This document shows, one piece after another, positions 9,107 to 15,422 of a stretch of DNA of 19,939 nucleotides. Position 1 is the stretch's first letter, and every line of letters begins with the position of its first letter. Below the pieces are notes generated by a model that was given only the letters and a program-made list of their open reading frames with translations, was not told the DNA's origin and did no database searches. The stretch lies in the NCBI GenBank assembly GCA_031260235.1, contig JAIRKG010000141.1, forward strand, positions 1 through 19,939. Reading direction: 5' to 3'. The position numbers were made by a program, and so were the translations under genes. The DNA comes from Dysgonamonadaceae bacterium. Lineage in GTDB: Bacteria > Bacteroidota > Bacteroidia > Bacteroidales > Azobacteroidaceae.

Positions 9107-9392
9107 TTAATAAAGCAACACATTTATCAACTTCCCGAACTAAATTCGACAATCTTTTTTTTGCTGTTACAAAATCATTTTGTCCTACGGAAATGATTTT
9201 TGCCATTTTCAGGTTGTCGTATTCGTTTTTTAACCGTTCATTTTCTTCAACCAAAGAGTCGGTTAAATTTTTCTGGTCGGCTAACAGCGATTTAAGTTCC
9301 ACATTTTCCTGTTTCAAACTGTCGCAAAGAAACATCAGTTGTCGAACCCTCGCTTCAAAATTAGCTACTGTCTTTGCTTGCTCGCCGGTCAT
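9099..9392 (-). CDS. Small coiled-coil protein upstream of zapA
   Basis: This 97-aa protein is rich in K, E, N, L and Q, and is predicted to be nearly all helical. Residues about 15-65 show heptad-like spacing of L, V and F (LCDSLKQENVELKSLL, LVEENERLKNEYDNLK). The C-terminal part (FVTAKKRLSNLVREVDKCVALL) is a second amphipathic helix. There is no signal peptide or membrane segment. It looks like the ZapB-like coiled-coil protein often found directly before zapA in Bacteroidetes, and a role in Z-ring organisation is inferred only from size, structure and neighbour. It is the first gene of the minus-strand operon, about 10 nt after the predicted transcription start. Confidence 0.75.
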   Translation of the reverse strand: MTGEQAKTVANFEARVRQLMFLCDSLKQENVELKSLLADQKNLTDSLVEENERLKNEYDNLKMAKIISVGQNDFVTAKKRLSNLVREVDKCVALLNE

Positions 9393-9409
9393 TTGATTTA
9401 AATTTCGTA

Positions 9410-9440
9410 CAAAGGTATATATTTGTCTTGACTTTTCAAA
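9410..9440 (-). promoter_or_regulatory. Bacteroidetes-type promoter of the zapA-rny-his operon
   Basis: On the minus strand, TTTG (complement of 9437-9440) and TACCTTTG (complement of 9410-9417) are separated by 19 bp, an exact match to the Bacteroidetes primary-sigma consensus. Transcription should begin near 9403-9405, leaving a leader of only about 10-12 nt. Downstream gaps between genes are 26 bp or less throughout and no terminator is seen, so it may drive all eight genes down to 3696. Confidence 0.82.
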
Positions 9441-9540
9441 AAAACGGGAAAGCTTCTTCGAAAAAGGATTGGGGAAAGTGAGTCTCTCCCGCTTCGGGCT
9501 TTCGCCATTGTCACATTTTCGTCAGTTGTTTTAGATTATT

Positions 9541-9572
9541 TTTGGTTAATGTAAAAATAAGGTGTAATTTTG
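9541..9572 (+). promoter_or_regulatory. Bacteroidetes-type promoter of lysA
   Basis: TTTG at 9541-9544 and TAATTTTG at 9565-9572 are 20 bp apart, fitting TTTG-N(19-21)-TAnnTTTG. Transcription would start near 9578-9580, about 85 nt before the lysA ATG at 9664. The -7 box is embedded in the left arm of the inverted repeat at 9560-9596, which suggests regulation at this site. Confidence 0.7.
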
Positions 9573-9596
9573 CAGGCACACTGCAAAATTACACCT
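9560..9596. promoter_or_regulatory. Perfect 16-bp inverted repeat over the lysA -7 box (candidate operator)
   Basis: AGGTGTAATTTTGCAG (9560-9575) and its exact reverse complement (9581-9596) are separated by GCACA. Because of the symmetry, TAATTTTG (the -7 consensus) occurs on both strands, at 9565-9572 (+) and 9584-9591 (-). Only the plus-strand box has a correctly spaced TTTG. The site lies in a divergent intergenic gap, so a terminator role is unlikely. A repressor operator, or a hairpin near the very 5' end of the transcript, are the main options. Confidence 0.75.
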
Positions 9597-9663
9597 CCCA
9601 TCGTTAAATATATGATTAATAGAAATATAGAACGTATCCTTTGATAAATAAATTTTATAAACA

Positions 9664-10818
9664 ATGAACAAGCAATTCCCCACAGAAAAGTTTCAATCCC
9701 TACAAACGCCGTTTTATTACTACGATATGGCGATTCTGGAAAGAACTTTGGAAACCGTTACCGGCGAAGCAAACAAATATGGCTACCATATTCATTATGC
9801 CGTGAAAGCCAATGCAAATTCGCGTATTCTATCAACCATATGTAAATCCGGACTTGGGGCAGACTGCGTGAGCGGCGGAGAAATACAAGCTGCGCTGAAC
9901 GCAGGTTTCCCTGCGGAAAAGATTGTATTCGCGGGCGTTGGGAAAGCCGATTGGGAAATTAACCTCGGATTAGACAATAATATTTTCTGTTTCAACGTGG
10001 AATCTATCCCCGAATTGGAAATTATCAACGAATTGGCGGTGGCGAAAGGCAAAATCGCTCATGTTGCCCTGCGAATAAATCCCGAAGTGGACGCACATAC
10101 GCATCACCACATTACGACGGGAACGAAGGAAAATAAATTCGGAATCAATATCGCCCAAATAAGTAATGTTATGGACAAAATAGCCATGCTTCCGTCCGTG
10201 AAATTAATCGGTATTCATTTTCACATTGGTTCTCAAATTACGGAGATAGAACCGTTTGAAAGGCTTTCTGAAAAAGCAGCCGAACTGGAACAATCGCTGT
10301 TTCTGCACGGAATTTATTTGGAGTATATTAACTTCGGAGGCGGATTAGGTATTGATTATGAACATCCCGACAGCAATCCAATCCCCGACTTTAACGCATG
10401 GTTTGAAATTTTCCACAAACATTTTCCGACAAGACCGGGGCAGCAAGTTCATTTTGAACCCGGACGCTCGATTGTCGGACAATGCGGCTCGCTGATATCC
10501 AAAGTTTTGTACATAAAAGAAGGTGCTTTCAAAAAATTTATTATTCTTGACGCCGGCTTTACCGATCTGCTTCGTCCTGCTTTTTACGGCGCATATCACA
10601 AGATTGAAAACCTTTCGTCCTGCGAGATGATCGACGTTTACGATGTGGTAGGACCTGTCTGCGAATCGTCCGATATTTTTTCCAAAGCGGTCGAACTGAA
10701 CAAAACACGGCGGGGAGATTATATTGCATTGCGTTCGGCAGGCGCGTATGGCGAAATTATGGCAATGCAATACAATTGTCGGAAACTGCCGAAGGCTACT
10801 TTTTCGGATACAATATAA
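9664..10818 (+). CDS. lysA: Diaminopimelate decarboxylase
   Basis: LysA is a PLP enzyme that decarboxylates meso-diaminopimelate to L-lysine. The 384-aa protein has the PLP lysine K48 in HYAVKAN, the ADCVSGGEI segment (67-75), HFHIGSQI (185-192), the glycine-rich phosphate loop NFGGGLGIDYE (223-233) and FEPGRSIVG (264-272). It also has the catalytic cysteine C333 in GPVCESSD and the C-terminal RSAGAYGEIMAMQYN (357-371). Fold type III and the CESSD motif separate it from ornithine/arginine decarboxylases and from carboxynorspermidine decarboxylase. Length is typical of Bacteroidetes LysA. It has its own promoter. A 41-bp repeat array lies between its stop codon and the glycosyltransferase gene. 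Confidence 0.95.
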   Translation: MNKQFPTEKFQSLQTPFYYYDMAILERTLETVTGEANKYGYHIHYAVKANANSRILSTICKSGLGADCVSGGEIQAALNAGFPAEKIVFAGVGKADWEINLGLDNNIFCFNVESIPELEIINELAVAKGKIAHVALRINPEVDAHTHHHITTGTKENKFGINIAQISNVMDKIAMLPSVKLIGIHFHIGSQITEIEPFERLSEKAAELEQSLFLHGIYLEYINFGGGLGIDYEHPDSNPIPDFNAWFEIFHKHFPTRPGQQVHFEPGRSIVGQCGSLISKVLYIKEGAFKKFIILDAGFTDLLRPAFYGAYHKIENLSSCEMIDVYDVVGPVCESSDIFSKAVELNKTRRGDYIALRSAGAYGEIMAMQYNCRKLPKATFSDTI

Positions 10819-10859
10819 CAATTAAAATAATAAATGAATGGTTATAATTAGTTTATATT

Positions 10860-11061
10860 TTTTTGGCTTGCTTTGCGCAAAGTTTTTCTCCTCCAACTTG
10901 GGAGGGACTTGCTTTGCGCAAAGTTTTTGTCCCCCAAGTTGGGAGGGACTTGCTTTGCGCAAAGTTTTTCTTCCTCAACTTGGGAGGGACTTGCTTTGTG
11001 CAAAGTTTTTCTCCCCCAACTTGCGTGGAACTTGCTTTGTGCAAAGCAAGCGAACCAAAAA
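10860..11061. repeat. Array of 41-bp tandem repeats with internal palindromes and inverted ends
   Basis: Four contiguous 41-bp units lie at 10867-10907, 10908-10948, 10949-10989 and 10990-11030, followed by a 16-bp partial unit at 11031-11046. Each unit starts CTTGCTTTG(C/T)GCAAAG, in which CTTTGCGCAAAG is a perfect 12-bp palindrome. A T5 run and a pyrimidine/purine block centred on AACTTGGG, itself partly palindromic, come next. The array is bounded by inverted ends: TTTTTGG plus CTTGCTTTG on the left (10860-10875), and CAAAGCAAG, a 4-bp insert and CCAAAAA on the right (11042-11061). It accounts for most of the gap between lysA and the next gene. The units are adjacent without spacers, so this is not CRISPR. 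The 41-bp period is not a multiple of three, so the ORFs crossing it are not genes. Confidence 0.92.
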
Positions 11062-11117
11062 GTTTTTGCTTGCCACGTTCATAGCAAGAAATAGTATTAT
11101 TTAATACATATTAAAAG

Positions 11118-12224
11118 ATGATTAGTTTGATAGAAATAGTAATGTTATCGGTATTGGCGTTATGTTTTATTACCCAAATGATTTTTTATTGGGTAGTTCT
11201 GGCAAAACCTTATTATTACATGAAAGCCGTTAAGAAAGGACGCATCCTGTTTTTCTCCGGTTTTCTGCCTGTTTCCGTGATTATTTATGCACAGAACCGC
11301 TTTTGCGATTTGCATAAATTTCTTCTTCCCTTATTGGAACAGGATTACCCTCAATTTGAGGTGATTGTTGTCAATGACGGAACGGTTGAAGAAAACACGG
11401 CTGCTCTTATCAGACTGCAAGAGCAATATCCGAATTTATACTGCACGCATATTCCCGAAGAAACAAAATACGTAAGCCGGAAACAATTGGGATTTACTTT
11501 GGGAGTCAAAGCTGCAAAATATAATTGTTTGTTATTTGCCGAAGCAAGCGGCTCTATCCGCTCAAAGAACTGGATTATGTTGATGGCGCGTCACTTCGGA
11601 AAAGAGAAAAACATGGTTTTGGGAATATGTGCAAAAACAGGCGAAACCCATTTTTTCAAAAAATTCATGGCTTTCGATTATTTCTATTTAAATTTACACC
11701 TGCTTTCGATGGCTCTGTTCAATCGTCACTATGCAGGAAATAGCCGCAATTTGATTTGTTCAAAAACGTATTTCGATGAACAAAATAAATTTTTCCGCCA
11801 AATGCTTGTTGACAGGCATGTTGATACGGCGGTCGAACTTTCGGCAGAAAGCGTTATCATGGTAGATTTGAATGATTCCGAATGGAAACAGGAAAAATAT
11901 AAAGCGGGAACCGTCGCACTGTGGAACGTGGAATTTCTTTCCGGATTGTTTTTTATTCTTGCCGTTACTGCAAGCCTTGTTTGGGGATTTTTGCATCCTT
12001 ATACTTTGCCGTATATGGCAGGTGCAGCTGTGTTTTGCTATTTGGCAAGATTGTTTTCCCAATTGTTTGTCGTGAACAAAACGGCGTCATTTTTGAAATT
12101 AGAGAAGTTTTTTATAACAATACCCCTGTTTGATTTGCTACAAATGATGGTGAACATATACTTTTTTATATGCTGCCTTGTTCTTAAAAAAGAAAAATAT
12201 ATTTTTAAATATGACAAGAGATGA
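11118..12224 (+). CDS. Membrane-bound family 2 glycosyltransferase-like protein, degenerate active site
   Basis: The 368-aa protein has an N-terminal membrane helix (about 4-28), a GT-A domain and C-terminal membrane helices (about 272-290, 296-312 and 333-355). Family 2 features are visible: the nucleotide-binding start VSVIIYAQN (52-60), LPLLEQDYPQFEVIVVNDGT (70-89), and WKQEK (256-260) in place of the usual QxxRW-type block. Where homologs have 'FTDADC.P.S..W', this protein reads FAEASGSIRSKNW (140-152), so the metal-binding DxD has become E-A-S. It may be catalytically altered, or use other residues. The next gene overlaps it by 14 bp and gtrA and a second glycosyltransferase follow, suggesting a role in envelope glycan assembly. 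Confidence 0.78.
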   Translation: MISLIEIVMLSVLALCFITQMIFYWVVLAKPYYYMKAVKKGRILFFSGFLPVSVIIYAQNRFCDLHKFLLPLLEQDYPQFEVIVVNDGTVEENTAALIRLQEQYPNLYCTHIPEETKYVSRKQLGFTLGVKAAKYNCLLFAEASGSIRSKNWIMLMARHFGKEKNMVLGICAKTGETHFFKKFMAFDYFYLNLHLLSMALFNRHYAGNSRNLICSKTYFDEQNKFFRQMLVDRHVDTAVELSAESVIMVDLNDSEWKQEKYKAGTVALWNVEFLSGLFFILAVTASLVWGFLHPYTLPYMAGAAVFCYLARLFSQLFVVNKTASFLKLEKFFITIPLFDLLQMMVNIYFFICCLVLKKEKYIFKYDKR

Positions 12225-12918
12225 TGATATACTCAAAGGTCTTCAGCAATCGTTGGGAGGACTTAAAGGCCAGTTGCATTTCATGGATACGAGTATTCCG
12301 GTCGAAAAGCAAATGGAATATTTTCGTTATGCCGAAAATGTCAGAAACAACTCACGGCCTACCTCGGTTGAGGAACAAATAAACGTTTTGCTTTCGTCGG
12401 AATCTTCGCCGATAGAGTTAAAATATGCGCTCGCTTACCTTGCCGTTTCCGGCGACGTCAAAGCATTCAGGGTAATCGAATCCTATAGTAAGGAACATCC
12501 AAACGAATGGGCAGCGATAGCTCTTATGCAAGCGAAAATTACACTGGAAACGGAATTGTCCGGCGAAAAACACATCTTTATTTCGACCGGATTGGGCGGA
12601 AAAGGCGATAAATTGCGCTTCGCAGCGCTTTTCAAATCCAATTACCTCAGGACATTTTCCAATTATCAAAAGGATTTGATTGCAAAGGAAACGCTTTATG
12701 CTATCGAACAGCAGGGCGGCGAGATGGAAAAGATAACAATTGGCGAGAATTATTTCTCCATTCTCTTTCTGGTTCATATATCGGTAAGTGTTAAATCCAT
12801 GTTTGAAAATGTTATAAATGAATGTAATCAATACGGCGATTTCATCGACAACGGTTTTATCGTTACTAACGTCAAAGCATTTTCGGAAGACGACATCAAG
12901 AGAGAATTGAATAAATAG
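12211..12918 (+). CDS. Conserved-looking hypothetical cytoplasmic protein
   Basis: I do not recognise this 235-aa protein. The start MTRDDDILKGLQQSLGGL at 12211 is preferred over an in-frame ATG at 12178, which would add 11 residues fully inside the preceding gene. The chosen start still overlaps that gene by 14 bp. There is no signal peptide or membrane helix. Residues about 50-110 look like helical-repeat hairpins (IELKYALAYLAVSGDVKAFR), followed by a glycine-rich ISTGLGGKGDKLRFAAL segment (128-144) that could be a loop or binding site. The gtrA ATG comes one base after the stop, so it is cotranscribed with the glycosyltransferase and GtrA. A regulatory or scaffolding role in glycan assembly is only a guess. 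Confidence 0.72.
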   Translation: MTRDDDILKGLQQSLGGLKGQLHFMDTSIPVEKQMEYFRYAENVRNNSRPTSVEEQINVLLSSESSPIELKYALAYLAVSGDVKAFRVIESYSKEHPNEWAAIALMQAKITLETELSGEKHIFISTGLGGKGDKLRFAALFKSNYLRTFSNYQKDLIAKETLYAIEQQGGEMEKITIGENYFSILFLVHISVSVKSMFENVINECNQYGDFIDNGFIVTNVKAFSEDDIKRELNK

Positions 12919-12919
12919 G

Positions 12920-13366
12920 ATGAAAAACGACTTTTTGATTCAAACAATTAAATACGGAGTTGTCGGCGTGACGAATACTTTGTTGACCATGGTAACCATT
13001 TGGGTCATGATGCGCGTCGTATTTCTGTCTGAAGAGGGCGAAAAGATTTCGTCACTGGCGCTTTCCGTTTCAAACACAGTCGGCTACATTGTCGGGCTGA
13101 TTAACAGTTTCATTTGGAATCGTTCATGGACATTCAAGAGTAAAAATAAGTGGACACCCGACTTTATCCGCTTTATGATTGCATTTCTGGTGTGTTTTAT
13201 CATTCAACTGGTTTTGGTGAATGTTTTGTATAAACGGATGGAAATGGCGGGACTTACCGAAATAACAGGTGCCGCCGAAATTTGCCAGTTCGCCGGCATT
13301 GTTGTTTATACGATTTTGAATTTCATATTGAATAAATATTTCACCTTTAAAATAAAAAACCGCTAA
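12920..13366 (+). CDS. GtrA family membrane protein
   Basis: This 148-aa protein has four hydrophobic helices (about 10-33, 45-65, 83-104 and 122-140). It carries the two GtrA signatures, YGVVGVTNT near the start (12-20) with NSFIWNRSWTF (62-72), and NFILNKYFTF (134-143). GtrA proteins are thought to act in translocating undecaprenyl-phosphate-linked sugars across the inner membrane, for O-antigen or teichoic acid decoration (family knowledge). The GtrB-like glycosyltransferase gene starts 15 bp downstream, which is the usual GtrA-GtrB pairing. No gtr-type serotype-specific transferase (gtrC) is seen; the unusual glycosyltransferase upstream could fill that place. Confidence 0.9.
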   Translation: MKNDFLIQTIKYGVVGVTNTLLTMVTIWVMMRVVFLSEEGEKISSLALSVSNTVGYIVGLINSFIWNRSWTFKSKNKWTPDFIRFMIAFLVCFIIQLVLVNVLYKRMEMAGLTEITGAAEICQFAGIVVYTILNFILNKYFTFKIKNR

Positions 13367-13381
13367 AACCTGTGCTAAAAA

Positions 13382-14317
13382 ATGAAAACACTAAGTATCA
13401 TTATTCCCTGTTATAACGAAGAATCCGTGATTGAAGCAACCTACCGACGAATCAAAACGGTGTTGGACGCCCTGCCTGCGATTTCTCCGCAAATGATATT
13501 TATAAACGACGGCAGCGAAGATAAAACCATGTATATCCTGTCGGATATTGCCCAAAAAGACCCGACAGTGAAGGTAATCAATTTTTCACGCAACTTCGGG
13601 CATCAGGCGGCTGTAACTGCCGGTATTCATCATTGCGACAGCGATTTTGCCGTTATTATCGATGCTGATCTACAGGATCCTCCCGAATTGATTCCCGATT
13701 TGCTTGCCAAACAGGAGGAAGAACAGGCAAATGTGGTATATTGCGTAAGGCGGAAACGGGCGGGTGAAAGCAAGTTCAAACTCTGGACGGCTAAAAAGTT
13801 CTACCGTGCACTGAACAAAATGGCGGAAGTCGATTTCCCGTTAGACACTGGCGATTTCCGGCTGATAGATGCGCAGATTATCGAACAGTTCAAGCGTTTC
13901 AAAGAGCGCGGGAAATATATTCGCGGACTGATATCCTGGATTGGTTTCAAGCAAACGCCTTTTTATTATGAACGCGAAGCCCGTTTTGCCGGTGAAACCA
14001 AATATTCTTTGAAAAAGATGCTGTCGTTTGCTACGACAGCGCTGTTTTACTTTTCTAAAAAACCACTGTTGATAGCTACCGGATTGGGATTTTTGACCGT
14101 CGTAATCGGCGTTATCATGGCGTTGTGGTATATCTTTGGCAAAATCTTCGGATATACCAATGCTGAATCCGGCTGGACTTCGATTATGATTATCGTGATC
14201 TTTTTCGGCGGCATTCAGTTACTTACCATTGGTGTTTTGGGGCAGTATATCGGGATTCTTTTTGATGAAGTGAAAGAAAGACCGGAATATATTGTTGATA
14301 ATGTGGTGGAGGCTTAA
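13382..14317 (+). CDS. GtrB/DPM1-like polyprenyl-phosphate glycosyltransferase (GT2)
   Basis: The 311-aa enzyme is predicted to transfer a sugar from a nucleotide donor to polyprenyl phosphate on the cytoplasmic face. It has SIIIPCYNEE (5-14), FINDGSEDKT (40-49), NFSRNFGHQAAVTAGI (67-82), the metal-binding DADLQDPPE (94-102) and LDTGDFRLID (154-163), all typical of the DPM1/GtrB/ArnC branch. Two C-terminal membrane helices (about 229-252 and 266-291) anchor it, as in GtrB. The GAGESKFKLW-like region is standard for the family. With GtrA it forms a complete lipid-linked sugar donor pair. The sugar, often glucose, cannot be determined here. Confidence 0.92.
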   Translation: MKTLSIIIPCYNEESVIEATYRRIKTVLDALPAISPQMIFINDGSEDKTMYILSDIAQKDPTVKVINFSRNFGHQAAVTAGIHHCDSDFAVIIDADLQDPPELIPDLLAKQEEEQANVVYCVRRKRAGESKFKLWTAKKFYRALNKMAEVDFPLDTGDFRLIDAQIIEQFKRFKERGKYIRGLISWIGFKQTPFYYEREARFAGETKYSLKKMLSFATTALFYFSKKPLLIATGLGFLTVVIGVIMALWYIFGKIFGYTNAESGWTSIMIIVIFFGGIQLLTIGVLGQYIGILFDEVKERPEYIVDNVVEA

Positions 14318-14327
14318 GATTCTTAAG
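14313..14327. repeat. 15-bp palindrome spanning the two convergent stop codons
   Basis: CTTAAGA (14313-14319), one central T, then TCTTAAG (14321-14327). The TAA of the GT2 gene (14315-14317) and the TAA of aguA (14323-14325 on the minus strand) sit symmetrically in the two arms. The intergenic gap is only 5 bp, and I see no GC-rich terminator stem. Confidence 0.6.
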
Positions 14328-15372
14328 AACCGCCCCAAAACCCTTCCGGCAATTGCATCGTCACACAATGCAAGCTGCCATGCTGCTTGATTAACGGAAG
14401 GCAATTGATGGAAATGATTTCTCTGTTGGGAAAAGCCTGTTGCAACTGCGAACAGGCAATCTCGTCTAATGGAGAATTGTAGACCGGCATCAAAATCGCG
14501 CCGTTGATGATCAGGAAATTCGCATACGTAGCGGGAAGACGTTCGCCGTCTTCATAAACGGGATCGGCCATCGGCAGGGGGATCAGGCGATAGGATTTGT
14601 TGGCCGGCGTTTTGAATTTTTGAAGTTCCCGCTCCATCTGCGACAAGGCTTTGAAATGCTCGTCGCTTTCGTCCGTACATTGCACGTAAGCAATGGTTTG
14701 CGGGTTGCAAAAACGCGCCAGAGTGTCAATATGTCCGTCGGTATCATCACCAGCCAGATAGCCTTTGTCCAGCCATAATATGCGTTTAAGTCCGAAAATC
14801 ACTTGTAAGTAAGCGGCAATTTCTTCTTTGCTTGTGTATTCGTTGCGGTTTTTCGACAGGAGGCAGCGGCTGGTGGTAAGCAATGTGCCTGTGCCGTCGG
14901 ATTCGATGCTTCCGCCTTCCAGCACAACGTGCAGCATGTCTTGATAACCGACGCGGGGAGAGAAAGCATGGCTGTCATACAGTTTCCGGGTAATTTGATT
15001 GTCGCGCTCCGCCGGAAATTTCAATCCCCAGCCGTTGAAAGCGAAATCATATATATAAGGAGTATTGTTCAGGCGGATAGCAATGGGACCGTGGTCACGC
15101 GCCCAAGTATCATCGGAAGGTATTTCCCGGAAAATAATACGTGACAGGTCGATATTTCCCAAAGCGGCTTTTACGTCGTTGATCGAAGCGCAAACAATCA
15201 ACAGTTTTTCTTTCCGGATAATGGCTTGGGCTATATTTGTAAAACAACGGATAGCTTCGTCCAGATATGGCTTCCAGTCTGTATTGCGATGCGGCCAGGT
15301 GAGCATAACGCCGCTTTGGGGTTCCCATTCTGCCGGCAGGTGCAATGTTGGTGTATTGTTCTTTTTTATCAT
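14323..15372 (-). CDS. aguA: Agmatine deiminase (peptidyl-arginine deiminase family)
   Basis: The enzyme hydrolyses agmatine to N-carbamoylputrescine and ammonia in the arginine-to-putrescine route. The 349-aa protein starts with LHLPAEWEPQSGVMLTWPH (about 10-28), a hallmark of the family. It has the DDTWARDHGPI segment near residue 90, EGGSIESDGTGTLLTT near 153, GDDTDGHIDTLARF near 210-220, and the C-terminal nucleophile C336 in GSLHCVTMQ. Homologs commonly have 'GGNIHC'. Porphyromonas-type peptidylarginine deiminases share the fold but carry extra domains and a signal peptide, absent here. No other polyamine genes are next to it. It is convergent with the GT2 gene and divergent from the CNNM-type gene. 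Confidence 0.92.
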   Translation of the reverse strand: MIKKNNTPTLHLPAEWEPQSGVMLTWPHRNTDWKPYLDEAIRCFTNIAQAIIRKEKLLIVCASINDVKAALGNIDLSRIIFREIPSDDTWARDHGPIAIRLNNTPYIYDFAFNGWGLKFPAERDNQITRKLYDSHAFSPRVGYQDMLHVVLEGGSIESDGTGTLLTTSRCLLSKNRNEYTSKEEIAAYLQVIFGLKRILWLDKGYLAGDDTDGHIDTLARFCNPQTIAYVQCTDESDEHFKALSQMERELQKFKTPANKSYRLIPLPMADPVYEDGERLPATYANFLIINGAILMPVYNSPLDEIACSQLQQAFPNREIISINCLPLIKQHGSLHCVTMQLPEGFWGGS

Positions 15373-15376
15373 TTAG

Positions 15377-15384
15377 CAAAGTTA
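15377..15384 (-). promoter_or_regulatory. Possible -7 box for aguA
   Basis: On the minus strand this reads TAACTTTG, matching TAnnTTTG, but it ends only 4 bp before the aguA start codon and no TTTG is found 19-21 bp upstream. If used, the transcript would begin at or very near the ATG (leaderless). It may be a chance match. Confidence 0.3.
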
Positions 15385-15397
15385 CTTAAATTTTTCG

Positions 15398-15405
15398 TAC
15401 CTTTG
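15398..15405 (+). promoter_or_regulatory. -7 box of the promoter for the CNNM-type gene
   Basis: TACCTTTG is an exact -7 consensus 17 bp before the ATG at 15423. A TTAG at 15373-15376 lies 21 bp upstream and could be a weak -33 element. The predicted leader is about 11 nt. Confidence 0.55.
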
Positions 15406-15422
15406 CCGCATCAATTCAAATT

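Noticed and set aside
9421..9540. Small RNA gene in the gap upstream of the zapA operon
   Set aside because: Apart from the promoter elements there is no stable long stem or terminator, and nothing resembling 6S RNA could be made out.
9560..9596. Rho-independent terminator
   Set aside because: It lies between divergent genes, upstream of both, and has no T-run. It overlaps a promoter -7 box instead.
9584..9615. Second, minus-strand promoter from the mirrored -7 box
   Set aside because: No TTTG lies 19-21 bp upstream on that strand. The match follows automatically from the palindrome.
9573..9663. Lysine riboswitch in the lysA leader
   Set aside because: The predicted leader is about 85 nt, far shorter than the lysine aptamer, and it lacks the expected multi-helix junction.
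10867..11046. CRISPR array
   Set aside because: The 41-bp units are directly adjacent with no unique spacers, and no cas genes are present.
10838..11104. Overlapping open frames on both strands encoding cysteine- and phenylalanine-rich repeats
   Set aside because: They are read through the 41-bp tandem array. The period shifts the frame, all are equally open, and none resembles a protein family.
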